Of a stretch of DNA of 64,000 bases, positions 40,207-49,103 are shown one piece after another. A model generated the notes under the pieces. It was not told the DNA's origin, searched no databases, and was given only the letters and a program-made list of their open reading frames with translations. Made by a program: the position numbers and the translations under genes. Position 1 is the first letter of the stretch, and the number at the start of each line of letters is the position of its first letter. This DNA is from Oleispirillum naphthae (GTDB taxonomy: Bacteria > Pseudomonadota > Alphaproteobacteria > Rhodospirillales > Rhodospirillaceae): contig JAQAZG010000008.1 in the NCBI GenBank assembly GCA_027864655.1, forward strand, positions 107,084 to 171,083. Reading direction: 5' to 3'.

Positions 40207-43154
40207 GGCGCATCCCCCCCGTCGCTGCCGGAGGCGGCCCACTCGGCCAGGCGCTCCAGCACCAGATAGTCGGAATAGCCGGGGGCGAAACCCTCCGCCG
40301 CGCGCGGCACGTAGGGGGTCTCCGGGCGGTCGTAGCGGTCGATCAGGGCGCGCAGGCCTTCCTCCGCCGCGTCGATCAGACTGTCCGCGTCCTTGAGCGG
40401 GGTGAGGGTGCCGCCCGCGCCCGCGCCGTTGACCCGCCAGTATTCGAGCCCGGATACGCGGTCGGCGGAAAGCCCCCCGACCCCCCGGTGGCGCACGATC
40501 GCGCCCTCCAGCGGCAGCTGCGGCGCATAGCCCGCGGCCACCGCGCGGGCGGTGGGCGGCGTGCCGGTCTTGTAGTCGATCACCGTGACGCCGCCGTCGC
40601 GCCCCACGTCCAGCCGGTCGGCCTTGGCGAACAGGGTGAACGGCAGGCCGGACTTGGCAGGGAAGGTCCACTCCCCCCAGCGCTCCGCCAGGGTGACGTC
40701 GAGGCCGGGCCGCCGCGCCGCATCGGTGGAAACGAACCAGTCGAGCGCCCGGCCGATGCGCGCCCGCCAGAACGGCGCAAGCTCCGCCGGGACGTCGCGC
40801 ATGGCGAGCGCGGCATCGGCCAGCGCCTGCAACTGCGCCCTGGCGTCCGGCTGCGTGGTGTCGCCGCCCGCGGCGGTGAAGTTTTCCAGGATGCCGTGCA
40901 TCAGGTTGCCGAGGTCGGCGGGGGAGACCTCCTGCTCGCGGTCGTCCAGCGCCCGCAGGCCGAGCACGTATTTCGCGTAGACGCCGTAGGCGTCGCGCAT
41001 CAGCATTTCCACGTTGGTGGCGGAGAGCCTGCGCGGACGCGCTTCCACCGGCGGCTTCGGCGCGGGCGGCGCGGGCGGCTGCACCACCGCGGGCGCGGCC
41101 TCCAGCGCGCGCGCCCAGGCGAGCCACGGCCCCTGCGGCAGCGCCGTCCCGGCGGCGGCGAGCACCGCATCGAGGCGGCGCAGCCAGCGCGAGGGTTCGG
41201 CGGGCGCGCCGTCCTGCTTCGCGGCGCGGGTGAAGACGATGGTGGGCGCGCCCGCGGCCATCATCACGTCGTGGGCGGAAAGCCCGATGCGCCGCTCCGG
41301 CGGCGGCAGGCCGAAGGCGGCGCGCATCCCCCGGCTCATCCACGGGTCGGGGGCGGGGCCGCGCGGCCAGGCGCCCTCGTTCATGCCGCCGAGGACCATC
41401 ACGTCGGCGGGCTGCATGCGCGCTTCCATCGGGCCGAGAATGGCGACCCGCCGCGCCTCGCCATGGCGCGGCCGCACCGCGATGGCCGCGATCAGCGCGT
41501 CGAACAGCACGGCGTAGTCCGCCGGGTCCACCGGCCCGAGGCTGCCGGTCTCGGCGATCGCCTCGGCCAGCGCCGCCTGCGCCGCCTCGCCGTCGTCGCC
41601 GCGCCACAGAGCCTCCCAACCCTCGGTCTCCACGTCTCCGGCCAGCGCCTCGGCGCAGGCCACGTGGGCGCGCAGCAGGGCGGGCAGGTCCGCCGTCTCC
41701 GCCGCCAGCGCGGCGGCGAAGTCCCGCGTCGCCGCGGCCAGGGTCTCGACCAGCCAGTTGAGGCCGAGGAGGCGCGGGCCGGAAAGGTGAGGGTCGGTTT
41801 CCAGCGCGTCGATGCGGCGGCGGTAGTCGGCCCAGCCGGGGGCGGGCCTCGCCCCGCGCGCGAGGAAGCGGTCGAAATCCGCCACCGCCCCCGCGTTGAC
41901 GCCGCGGGCGAGCGCGCACAGCGGGTGGCGCAGCAGCGCCAGCAGCGCGATCGGCGAGAACCCCTCCCGCGCCGCCCGCGCGACGAGGCGGAGGAAGCGC
42001 CCGGCGCGGCTCTGCCCCAGCGGCACGCCCGCGGAATCGTCGATCTCCACCCCCCAGCGCCGCATCTGCGCCGCGACCCGCTGGGCGAGCGCGCGGTCCG
42101 GCGTCACCAGGGCGGCGGTGCGGGCCGGGGTTTCCAGCGCCTCGCGCAGGATCAGCGCGATCGCCGCGGCCTCCTCGCGCGGGCCCGCCGCGTCGATGCG
42201 GTGGATGCCCGCCGTGGCCTCGGGCGGCAGGGAAAGCGCGGTCCACGCCTCGGCGGTGGCGGCGGGACGGAACATCTCGCGGATCAGCGCGGCGCGCGGC
42301 GTGGCCGGCGGCGCGGGCCGCCAGTCGGCCACCGCATCGCGCGGCGTTTCCAGCACCGTCAGCAGGTGGCGCAGTCCCGCCTGCGGGTGGGACTCTTCCA
42401 TCGCCCTCCACGAGGTCTCGTCCATCTCCCGGTCCAGCCCGGGCAGCACCACCGCCCCCTGCGGCAGCGCGGCGACCACCCGCATCAGCCGCGCCGTGGC
42501 GGGGAAGCTGCCGGTGGAGCCCGCCGCGATCACCGGGTCGGCGGGCGGGCACGCCGCCCATGCCTCCGCCTGGCGGTGCATCAGGGCGACGCGGCGCGCC
42601 ATCGGGTCGAGCCGCCCCGCTTCGGCGAGGACCGGCGGCCAGAGATGGGTGACGGTGCGCAGCACCGCGGCGACATGTTGCCAGTGGGCGGGCAGGTCGA
42701 GCCCCAGCCGTTCCAGCCGGTCGAAGCAAAGCTCCTCCGCCTGCACCTGGTCGAGGAGCGCGGCCAGCGCCTCGGCGAGGTCGAGCGCCTGCTCGGCGGC
42801 GGGCGGCTCGCCGGTGGCCGGGTCCGCCGCGGCGGAAAGGATGCGCGCCAGCATGCAGCGCCGCGCCAAGGGCGAGATCGCGGGCGGCAGTCCGAGCGCC
42901 GCCGCGTCCTCCTCGACGAAGGCGAGCGCGTCCTCCTCCACCTCGCCGAGGGGGCGCATCGCGGGCAGCAGGGTGGGCCGCCCGCCGCCGATGCGGAGGA
43001 ACGCCTCGCGCAGGGCGCGGCAGGCGCGCCGCGTCGGCAGCAGCACGGTGACGCGGGCGAGCTCCAGCGGGCTGCCGCCGTGGCGCGCGAGGATTCCCGC
43101 CGCCAGAACCTCGGCGAAGGGCTGTTGCGGCGCAATGGTGTAGACCCCGGGCAT
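40203..43154 (-). CDS. addB: AddB, double-strand-break repair subunit
   Basis: Second AddAB subunit, with an inactivated helicase-like part and a RecB-family nuclease. The 983-residue protein begins MPGVYTIAPQQPFAEVLAAG and has TVLLPTRRACRALREAFLR (about residues 36-54) typical of alphaproteobacterial AddB. The C-terminal nuclease shows LHGILENF-type and DGGVTVIDYKTGTPPTARAV sequence with the catalytic DYK triad. The start is ATG 43154, eleven bases after the nucleotidyltransferase gene; the longer reading frame runs back into that gene and is not used. Confidence 0.94.
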   Translation of the reverse strand: MPGVYTIAPQQPFAEVLAAGILARHGGSPLELARVTVLLPTRRACRALREAFLRIGGGRPTLLPAMRPLGEVEEDALAFVEEDAAALGLPPAISPLARRCMLARILSAAADPATGEPPAAEQALDLAEALAALLDQVQAEELCFDRLERLGLDLPAHWQHVAAVLRTVTHLWPPVLAEAGRLDPMARRVALMHRQAEAWAACPPADPVIAAGSTGSFPATARLMRVVAALPQGAVVLPGLDREMDETSWRAMEESHPQAGLRHLLTVLETPRDAVADWRPAPPATPRAALIREMFRPAATAEAWTALSLPPEATAGIHRIDAAGPREEAAAIALILREALETPARTAALVTPDRALAQRVAAQMRRWGVEIDDSAGVPLGQSRAGRFLRLVARAAREGFSPIALLALLRHPLCALARGVNAGAVADFDRFLARGARPAPGWADYRRRIDALETDPHLSGPRLLGLNWLVETLAAATRDFAAALAAETADLPALLRAHVACAEALAGDVETEGWEALWRGDDGEAAQAALAEAIAETGSLGPVDPADYAVLFDALIAAIAVRPRHGEARRVAILGPMEARMQPADVMVLGGMNEGAWPRGPAPDPWMSRGMRAAFGLPPPERRIGLSAHDVMMAAGAPTIVFTRAAKQDGAPAEPSRWLRRLDAVLAAAGTALPQGPWLAWARALEAAPAVVQPPAPPAPKPPVEARPRRLSATNVEMLMRDAYGVYAKYVLGLRALDDREQEVSPADLGNLMHGILENFTAAGGDTTQPDARAQLQALADAALAMRDVPAELAPFWRARIGRALDWFVSTDAARRPGLDVTLAERWGEWTFPAKSGLPFTLFAKADRLDVGRDGGVTVIDYKTGTPPTARAVAAGYAPQLPLEGAIVRHRGVGGLSADRVSGLEYWRVNGAGAGGTLTPLKDADSLIDAAEEGLRALIDRYDRPETPYVPRAAEGFAPGYSDYLVLERLAEWAASGSDGGDAP

Positions 43155-43165
43155 GGCGGGAAGCC

Positions 43166-43936
43166 TCAGATGTAGTCGTTGCCCCGCGTCAGCAGGCGCT
43201 CGGTGTCCAGCACCGCCTGCGGCGTGCCGAGATGATACCACGAACCGTCGTGCACCACCGCGCCGAGGCGGCCGCGTTCGAGCGCACGGTCGAACAGCAG
43301 GTTGAGGGAGAACCGCCCGGCAGGCGAACCGGCGAAGGCGGCGGGATGGGCGATCAGCACCCCGGCGTAGACGTAGGGCGCGACGTGCGCCGCGTCGCGC
43401 CGCACCGGCAGCCCGGCGGCATCGATCGAGAAGTCCCCGGCCCCTTCGTAGCCGGTGGCCTTGGCCGAGGGTTGCAGCAGCAGCACGAAGTCGAACTTCG
43501 CCGGGTCGAATGCCGCCCACAGGCGGGTGAGCGCGGACTGCGGCCCGTCGCCCCACAGCACGTCGCCGTTGAGCACGAAGAACGGGCCGCCGCCGAGGAA
43601 GGGCAGCGCGCGCCGCACTCCGCCGCCGGTCTCCAGCAGCGCGTCGCTCTCGTCGGAAAACACAATGTGCGGCCGGGTGCGGCCGTGTACGTGGTCGCGC
43701 AGCACCGGGGCGAGGTGGTGGAGGTTGAGCACCGCCTCGGCGACGCCCCATTCGGCCAGGCGGTCGAGCAGGCGGTCGAGCAGCGGCAGCCCGAGCACCG
43801 GGATCAGCGGCTTCGGCGTGTGGCGGGTGAGCGGCCGCATGCGGGTGCCGAGCCCGGCGGTCAGCACCATGGCGCAGCGCGGCCGCGGGCAGGCGGTCTC
43901 CGGCGGGTCGGTCAGGCGCAAGTTCGGGCTGGGCAC
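43166..43936 (-). CDS. murU: MurU-like MurNAc-1-phosphate uridylyltransferase
   Basis: A 256-residue sugar nucleotidyltransferase. The signature AMVLTAGLGTRMRPLTRHTP is at about residues 22-41, KPLIPVLGLPLLDRLLDRL follows, and VLNGDVLWGDG carries the metal-binding Asp. MurU converts MurNAc-1-P to UDP-MurNAc in the peptidoglycan recycling shunt that bypasses fosfomycin-sensitive MurA. The preceding AmgK-like kinase gene supplies the substrate, so pairing supports the assignment. GTG 43936 is chosen because GGAGG lies six bases upstream; it overlaps the kinase gene by 25 bases. Confidence 0.85.
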   Translation of the reverse strand: MPSPNLRLTDPPETACPRPRCAMVLTAGLGTRMRPLTRHTPKPLIPVLGLPLLDRLLDRLAEWGVAEAVLNLHHLAPVLRDHVHGRTRPHIVFSDESDALLETGGGVRRALPFLGGGPFFVLNGDVLWGDGPQSALTRLWAAFDPAKFDFVLLLQPSAKATGYEGAGDFSIDAAGLPVRRDAAHVAPYVYAGVLIAHPAAFAGSPAGRFSLNLLFDRALERGRLGAVVHDGSWYHLGTPQAVLDTERLLTRGNDYI

Positions 43937-44931
43937 GGCGGCCTCCTGCGGGGAGCCTCGGGGACGAAATCGGCGGTCCACGCCGCCACCGCGGCGAGGG
44001 CGGGGTGCGCCAGCGCCGCCTCGAACAGGCGCCAGACGCGCGGAATGTGCGGCAGGTAGCCCGGCTTGCCGTCGCGCACGGCCAGCCGCGCGAAGATGCC
44101 GATCACCTTGGCGTGGCGCTGCGCCGCGAGCACCGCCCAGGCGGCGTCGAACCCCGCAAGCTGCGGAAAGGCGGCGCGGTAGCGCACCTTGCCGCGCGCC
44201 GCCAGGGCGGGCGGCATGTCGCGCCGCGCGTCTTCCAGCAGCGACATCAGGTCGTAGAGCGCGGGGCCGCGCACCGCATCCTGGAAGTCCAGGAGGCCGC
44301 ACGCGGCGACGCCCCGCCGCCCCGCCAGGCGCATCAGGTTGTCCACGTGGAAGTCGCGCAGCACCAGGGTCTGCGGCTGGCCTTCCAATGCCGCCAGGGC
44401 CTCCCGCCACGCCGCATCCCAGGCCGCGCGCCCGCCCGCGGGCAGCGCCACCCCGGCGGCGGGGAGGAACCACTCGGGCAACAGCGCCGCCTCCGCCAGA
44501 TAGCGCGTCGCGTCGTAGACCGGCAGCGGCATCTCCGGCGGATCGTCCGCCGCCCCCGGCGCGCGGTGCAGCGCGATCAGCGTGTCCACGGCGAGGTCGT
44601 AGAGCGCGGTCTCGTCCGCGCCCTCGCGCAGCAGGCGGGTGAAGGTGCCGTCGCCGAAGTCCTCGAGCAGCAGGAAACCCTCCCCCGCGTCCTCGGCGAG
44701 GATGGCGGGCGCGGAAAGGCCGAGCGCGATCAGCCGCCGGTCGATGGCGCGGAAGGGGCGCACGTCCTCCAGCGGCGGCGGCGCGTCCATCAGCACCGAC
44801 CGGCGGTTCTCATGCCGCACCCGGTGGTAGCTGCGGAACGAGGCGTCGGCGGCCAAGGGCGCCACCGCGGCGCCGCCCCAGCCGCAGCGCGCCAGAAATT
44901 CCGCCCGTGCACTCGCCCGCGCGTCAGTCAC
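43912..44931 (-). CDS. amgK: AmgK-like anomeric MurNAc/GlcNAc kinase (aminoglycoside phosphotransferase family)
   Basis: A 339-residue kinase of the APH fold. The catalytic loop is TLVLRDFHVDNLMRLAG (about residues 188-204), and the metal-binding GLLDFQDAVRGPALYDL lies about 20 residues on. The N-terminal DASFRSYHRVRHENRRSVLM contributes the nucleotide site. In this operon position next to a MurU-like gene, the family member is AmgK, which phosphorylates recycled MurNAc at C1. It sits between tsaE and murU, as in many alphaproteobacteria. It overlaps tsaE by eight bases. Confidence 0.88.
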   Translation of the reverse strand: MTDARASARAEFLARCGWGGAAVAPLAADASFRSYHRVRHENRRSVLMDAPPPLEDVRPFRAIDRRLIALGLSAPAILAEDAGEGFLLLEDFGDGTFTRLLREGADETALYDLAVDTLIALHRAPGAADDPPEMPLPVYDATRYLAEAALLPEWFLPAAGVALPAGGRAAWDAAWREALAALEGQPQTLVLRDFHVDNLMRLAGRRGVAACGLLDFQDAVRGPALYDLMSLLEDARRDMPPALAARGKVRYRAAFPQLAGFDAAWAVLAAQRHAKVIGIFARLAVRDGKPGYLPHIPRVWRLFEAALAHPALAAVAAWTADFVPEAPRRRPPCPARTCA

Positions 44932-45478
44932 CGTCGGCGGCTCCGTGCTCGGTTTCCAGGCGATCGACGCGGCGCGCCCAGTCCGGCCCGCGGCCGATCA
45001 GCCGCAGCCGCCGCGCCGTCGGCCCGAGGTCGGGGGCGAAACAGAGCTCCACGTCGAGACGCCTGAGCGGCAACTGCCGCCCCAGGCGCTCCGGCCACTC
45101 GATCAGCGAGACCGCATCCTCCAGCGCGTCGTCGAACCCAAGCTCCCAGATGTCCTCCGGCCCGTTCAGGCGGTAGAGGTCGAAGTGCCACACCGGCGCG
45201 CTCTCCGGCGGTTCGTAGATCTGCACCAGGGTGAAGGTGGGGCTGGGAACCTCCTCGCCGTCTCCCGCCCGGTCGTGCACCAGGGCGCGGCAGAAGGTGG
45301 TCTTGCCCGCGCCGAGGTCGCCCCACAGGGCGATCACGTCTCCCGCATCGGAAACCGCGCCGACGCGCGCGGCCAGCGATGCCGTCTCCTCCGCCGTGGA
45401 TACGGCGAGGCCCCACTCCCGGTCGTCGGGGCCGGGGGCGTGCGGGCAGGGCGGGGATGCGGCATGTTCCGTGGTCAT
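44924..45478 (-). CDS. tsaE: TsaE, tRNA threonylcarbamoyladenosine biosynthesis ATPase
   Basis: ATPase that works with TsaB and TsaD in making t6A37 of tRNAs. The 184-residue protein has ALWGDLGAGKTTFCRALV (Walker A, about residues 49-66) and VPSPTFTLVQIYE. Conserved WHFDLYRL and SLIEWPERLG follow. ATG 45478 is used because AAGGAGG precedes it; the frame extends further upstream without a ribosome site. It is the first gene of the tsaE-amgK-murU-addB-addA operon and divergent from the ferredoxin reductase gene. Confidence 0.94.
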   Translation of the reverse strand: MTTEHAASPPCPHAPGPDDREWGLAVSTAEETASLAARVGAVSDAGDVIALWGDLGAGKTTFCRALVHDRAGDGEEVPSPTFTLVQIYEPPESAPVWHFDLYRLNGPEDIWELGFDDALEDAVSLIEWPERLGRQLPLRRLDVELCFAPDLGPTARRLRLIGRGPDWARRVDRLETEHGAADGD

Positions 45479-45589
45479 GCCCTCCTTTTTACCCGTCCGC
45501 ACCGAGGAGAGCAATCGCGGCCCGAACGGGTTGCCAACGCGCCGCATTCGTCGCACAGTGCGCGCCGGAACCTATCTGGGAGGAAGCGG

Positions 45590-46606
45590 ATGCCTCAGCA
45601 TGTCACCGATGTGGTGGTGATCGGCGCCGGGCCGGTCGGCCTGTTCGCCGTGTTCGAATGCGGCATGGCGAAACTCGCCTGCCACGTCGTCGATGCGCTG
45701 GAAGCCGTCGGCGGCCAGTGCGCCGCGCTCTACCCGGAAAAACCCATCTACGACATCCCGGCCCACCCGGCGATCAGCGGGCAGGAACTGGTGGACCGCC
45801 TGGCGCAGCAGGCCGCGCCGTTCAAGCCCGCCTACCACCTCAACCAGAAGGTCGAGGGCCTGGTCCGCGACGCGGCCACCGGGCGCTGGCGCGTCACCAC
45901 CTCCGCCGGGGTGGAGATCGACGCGGGCGCGGTGATCGTCGCCGCCGGAGCCGGGGCCTTCGGCCCCAACCGCCCGCCTCTGAAGGGCCTCGCCGCGTTC
46001 GAGGGGGTCAGCGTGTTCTACATGGTGCGCCGCCGCGAGGACCTGCGCGGCAAGCGCGTGGTGATCGCGGGCGGCGGCGATTCGGCGGTGGACTGGGCGC
46101 TGTCGCTGGCCGACATCGCGGCCAAGGTCTCGGTCATCCACCGCCGCCCGAAGTTCCGCGCCGCGCCGGACAGCGAGGCGAAACTCGCCCGCCTCGCCGA
46201 GGACGGCGTGATCGACCTGGTGGTGCCCTACCAGCTCAAATCCATCGGCGGCGCGGACGGCCAGCTCGAAACCGTCACCGTCGCCGACCTCGAGGGCAAC
46301 ACCCGCGACATCGCCGCCGACGTGCTGCTGCCGTTCTTCGGCCTCGCCGCCAACCTCGGCCCGATCGCCGCATGGGGCCTGGACATGGACGGCGCGGCCA
46401 TCGCCATCGACCCCGCCACCGCCGCCACCTCGGTGCCCGGCATCTTCGCCGCGGGCGACATCGCCGCCTACCCCGGCAAGCTCAAGCTCATCCTCATCGG
46501 CTTCGCCGAGGCCGCCGCCGCGGCCAACTCCGCCCGCGCCGTCATCCGCCCCGACGAGGTGGTCCACTTCGCCTACTCCACCACCCAGGGCGTGCCGATC
46601 GCCTGA
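45590..46606 (+). CDS. Thioredoxin reductase-like ferredoxin-NADP+ reductase
   Basis: A 338-residue FAD enzyme of the TrxR-like FNR2 type found in alphaproteobacteria and Firmicutes. It has the FAD motif VVVIGAGPVGLFAVFECGM (about residues 8-26) and GGQCAALYPEKPIYDIPAHP. The NADPH motif is VVIAGGGDSAVDWALSLADI, and the C-terminal block is PGIFAAGDIAAYPGKLKLIL. It lacks the CxxC disulfide of thioredoxin reductases. It could supply reduced ferredoxin, which is relevant in a diazotroph, though it is not in the nif cluster. It is followed by repeat copy F. Confidence 0.93.
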   Translation: MPQHVTDVVVIGAGPVGLFAVFECGMAKLACHVVDALEAVGGQCAALYPEKPIYDIPAHPAISGQELVDRLAQQAAPFKPAYHLNQKVEGLVRDAATGRWRVTTSAGVEIDAGAVIVAAGAGAFGPNRPPLKGLAAFEGVSVFYMVRRREDLRGKRVVIAGGGDSAVDWALSLADIAAKVSVIHRRPKFRAAPDSEAKLARLAEDGVIDLVVPYQLKSIGGADGQLETVTVADLEGNTRDIAADVLLPFFGLAANLGPIAAWGLDMDGAAIAIDPATAATSVPGIFAAGDIAAYPGKLKLILIGFAEAAAAANSARAVIRPDEVVHFAYSTTQGVPIA

Positions 46607-46613
46607 GGCGGGA

Positions 46614-46778
46614 AGGCGAAAACCTTGCGGGGGGACTCGGTCCCCCCGCGCCCCCCATGCCTTTTCGCCGCAAAGCGGCCATCACCCCCTGCGGGCTTAT
46701 GGCGCTGCGCGCAAAAACAAGAAGTTATGGGAGGCGCGGAGGGGCCAAGACCCTCCGCAAGGTTTTCTTTTTTCCGCC
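46614..46778. repeat. Dispersed palindromic intergenic repeat, copy F (inverted core)
   Basis: Left arm: GGCGAAAACCTTGCG and GGGGGGACTCGGTCCCCCC. The core is in the opposite orientation to copies A and C: TTTTCGCCGCAAAGCGGC first, then TATGGCGCTGCGCGCAAAAA. Right arm: AAGTTATGGGAGG, GGAGGGGCCAAGACCCTCC and AAGGTTTTCTTTTTT. It is followed by about 190 AT-richer bases holding the promoter region of the next gene. Confidence 0.75.
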
Positions 46779-46966
46779 GGGCCGCGCGGCGCGCCGGGAA
46801 GGCCGTACGATTGCCGCAGAGGCGGCTGTTTTCGTTTAATTTTCGTAAATACAATCGCGAGATTTCCGGGGAAATCCGGGGGTCGATTTGAATATATCGT
46901 CAATACGTGTTAATAATCGCTTCGCGTGAGAGCGCAAAATTCGATGACAACCCTAGAGAGGCAACC

Positions 46967-47638
46967 ATGACAGACGTTCAATCTGCCAGAAATACAGGTA
47001 TGTCCCCTCCGGCAGGCTCGTCCGATCTTAGCGATATGACGCATGCGAGTCTGGATCAATTGGAGGCGTATTACGACCGTTGGTCCGCAACCTACGAAGA
47101 AGAGCTTCTGGGCATGGGCTACGACGCGCCGCAACTGGCGGCCGAGGCCCTGCACAAGCTGGGAATCGACGGCGCGCAGCCGGTGCTCGACGCGGGCTGC
47201 GGCACCGGCCTGACCGGCCTGCACCTCAAGGAACGCGGCTTCACCACGGTGACCGGCGTCGATTATTCGACGGTCTCTCTGGAGAAGGCGCGGGAGAAAG
47301 GGTGCTACAGCGACTTGAAGCGCCTGAACCTGAACGAGCGGTTGGACTTTCCCGACGACCACTTCGCGGCGGCGCAGTGCATCGGCACCCTGACCTACGT
47401 GAAGAACGTGCCCGGCCTGATGCGCGAATTCCAGCGCGTGGTGCGCCCCGGCGGGGTGGTCTCGTTCACCCATCGCGTCGATCTCTACGACGACGCCTTC
47501 GAAAACGCCTTGAAGGCGATCGCCGACGACGGCCTGTGGAGCGCGGTCTACCACTCCAAGCCGCAACCCTACATTCCCGACCATCCGGACTTCGGCGACG
47601 ACAAGGCGATCATCTACGACATCTTCCGCGTGAACTGA
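46967..47638 (+). CDS. Class I SAM-dependent methyltransferase
   Basis: A 223-residue methyltransferase. The SAM motif I is PVLDAGCGTGLTGLHLKERG (about residues 73-92), followed by VTGVDYSTVSLEKAREKG and FPDDHFAAAQCIGTLTYVKN. RPGGVVSFTHRVDLYDD is the later core. The type is similar to Williams-Beuren-region methyltransferases with YDRWSATYEEELLGMGYDAP at the front. ATG 46967 with AGAGAGG upstream is preferred over a start 20 codons earlier. It stands alone, between a repeat and its own terminator. The substrate is unknown. Confidence 0.88.
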   Translation: MTDVQSARNTGMSPPAGSSDLSDMTHASLDQLEAYYDRWSATYEEELLGMGYDAPQLAAEALHKLGIDGAQPVLDAGCGTGLTGLHLKERGFTTVTGVDYSTVSLEKAREKGCYSDLKRLNLNERLDFPDDHFAAAQCIGTLTYVKNVPGLMREFQRVVRPGGVVSFTHRVDLYDDAFENALKAIADDGLWSAVYHSKPQPYIPDHPDFGDDKAIIYDIFRVN

Positions 47639-47648
47639 GCCGCGCGGC

Positions 47649-47674
47649 GAAAAGGCGCCCGCCGGGCGTCTTTT
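47649..47674 (+). terminator. Rho-independent terminator of the methyltransferase gene
   Basis: AAAA, then a GC stem (GCGCCCG / CGGGCGTC) and TTTT, directly after the stop codon. Confidence 0.7.
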
Positions 47675-47748
47675 CCATCCCCCATATGTTCCCGTCTTGT
47701 TCCCTTTTGTGGAATCGCCTATGCTGCCCGGAGGAAGGGAGAGACGCG

Positions 47749-48225
47749 ATGCGGATGTGGGGAACGGTTGCGGCGGTTCTGATCGCGCTGTGCGGCAGCG
47801 TCGCGCGGGCGGGGGAGACTTTCCCCTCAGATATCCGCACCATCACCGCCGACGGGGCCACTTCCTCCTGCATCGGCGCCCCCAAGACACCGCTCTGCGC
47901 GGCGGAGACCTTCCTCGCGTGCGACTCCCGCCAGGATAAAAGCCTCTGCCGACGTGTCGGGGTGGAGAGAACCGAGTTCCAACTGCCTCCCTACGATCTG
48001 CGCTATCGCATCCTCTCCGTACGCATCCTCAAGCCCGAAGATATTCCTCCGGACTTCCGAGACAGCCCTTTCCTGAAACCGGGAGACGCTGAAATGGTCT
48101 TTCTCGAATTTCCTCCTCCCCCTCAGCATGCATGCCCGGATGGTTGCAAATACGATTACATCGCCCGATCCGTAAACGGGGAATGGCGGATTGTCGATTG
48201 GGCGATGTGGGGGCTCGACGACTAA
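47749..48225 (+). CDS. Small exported protein of unknown function
   Basis: A 158-residue protein with a signal peptide (MRMWGTVAAVLIALCGSVAR, cleavage near ARAGE). The mature part contains six Cys (CIGAPKTPLC, FLACDSRQDKSLC, HACPDGC) that could form disulfides in the periplasm. It ends in NGEWRIVDWAMWG, a pattern seen in small periplasmic domains that bind or sense. I do not recognise a named family. GGAGG precedes the start. It converges with the M23 peptidase gene, with two bases between the stop codons. Confidence 0.72.
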   Translation: MRMWGTVAAVLIALCGSVARAGETFPSDIRTITADGATSSCIGAPKTPLCAAETFLACDSRQDKSLCRRVGVERTEFQLPPYDLRYRILSVRILKPEDIPPDFRDSPFLKPGDAEMVFLEFPPPPQHACPDGCKYDYIARSVNGEWRIVDWAMWGLDD

Positions 48226-48227
48226 CT

Positions 48228-49064
48228 TCAGTCCTGCCCCATCCATCCATCGATGGTCGGCTTGGGGTCGATCTTTCGGCCGTTTTCCTCGATCTCGAAG
48301 TGGATATGGTTCTGCATGCCGGGGTCTTTCGTCGCGCGGTCCTGCACCGAGCCGATCGGATCTCCCGGCGCCACCCGGTCGCCGGTCTCCACCAGCGGAT
48401 TGCCGTCGGCATCCCTGGGCGTGACGTAATAGAGGCCATAGGAGCGGCCATCGTCGCCATGCACCCAGATGTTGGTGTACTGCCCGGCCAGAGGATGGTT
48501 CCGCCCGTAGGTAGGGCGGACTTCGATATCTCCCCAGCTCGGACTGGTGACCGGCGCGCCCGGCTCCGCCGCGATGTCCACGCCCTTGTGTTCGCGAATG
48601 GAGCCATCCGGATTCTTGCGATGGGCACCAAAAAAAGGATTGCCTTTCTTGTCATTCCGGTACTTCGGGTTGGGAATCGGGCTTTTGGGCCGGTCCGGCT
48701 CATGCGCCTTGTGTCCGCCGCCGCCGGGGGCGGAGCGGTCGTAGGCGGAGACGTGGACGTCTCCGTCGCGGGTGTGGGCGCGCACATGCACCGTGCCGCC
48801 GTTTCCCGTATCGCCGCCGGTGCCGTCGAGAGCGGCGGAGAGCGCCTGCTCCTCCGCTCCGCCGGGGCGGATGCTGCCGGAGGCCTCCACCCCGAGGCTG
48901 TTCTGGAGTTTCTTCACCCCGTCGAACATCGCCTCGTCGGGATACGGCGTCATGCCGTAGCGCGGCACCTCGTAGAGGCCCATGCGGTGAAGCGCGGTTT
49001 TGATGGCTGTGGTGTCGGCCTCCGAAACCGCGATATCGGTGCCCACCCGCCGGGACAGATGCAT
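48228..49064 (-). CDS. M23-family metallopeptidase without a visible signal peptide
   Basis: A 278-residue protein. The C-terminal LytM domain has the zinc ligands in EHKGVDIAAEPGAPV (H-x3-D, about residues 157-171) and QNHIHFEIEENG (H-x-H, about residues 251-262), so it should be catalytically intact. The first 75 residues resemble a peptidoglycan-binding repeat (TPYPDEAMFDGVKKLQNSLG). A Gly/Asp-rich linker and a Pro/Lys-rich segment follow. No signal peptide is seen, so export would need another route (phage-like lysis, secretion system or other); cytoplasmic action is unlikely for this fold. ATG 49064 has GAGGAGG upstream. A perfect inverted repeat lies 40-77 bases upstream. Confidence 0.8.
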   Translation of the reverse strand: MHLSRRVGTDIAVSEADTTAIKTALHRMGLYEVPRYGMTPYPDEAMFDGVKKLQNSLGVEASGSIRPGGAEEQALSAALDGTGGDTGNGGTVHVRAHTRDGDVHVSAYDRSAPGGGGHKAHEPDRPKSPIPNPKYRNDKKGNPFFGAHRKNPDGSIREHKGVDIAAEPGAPVTSPSWGDIEVRPTYGRNHPLAGQYTNIWVHGDDGRSYGLYYVTPRDADGNPLVETGDRVAPGDPIGSVQDRATKDPGMQNHIHFEIEENGRKIDPKPTIDGWMGQD

Positions 49065-49103
49065 ATTTTCCTCCTCGCTTGGATATGAGGAGGCTATATT
49101 ACT

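Noticed and set aside
40207..42729. Upstream extension of the addA frame giving a protein of nearly 2000 residues
   Set aside because: The extension is the antiparallel-frame reading of addB; AddA family sequence begins at 40206, where ATG overlaps the addB stop by four bases.
36610..43175. Very long plus-strand open frames opposite addA and addB
   Set aside because: They are complements of well-supported minus-strand genes, show low-complexity Arg/Gly/Ala composition and match no family.
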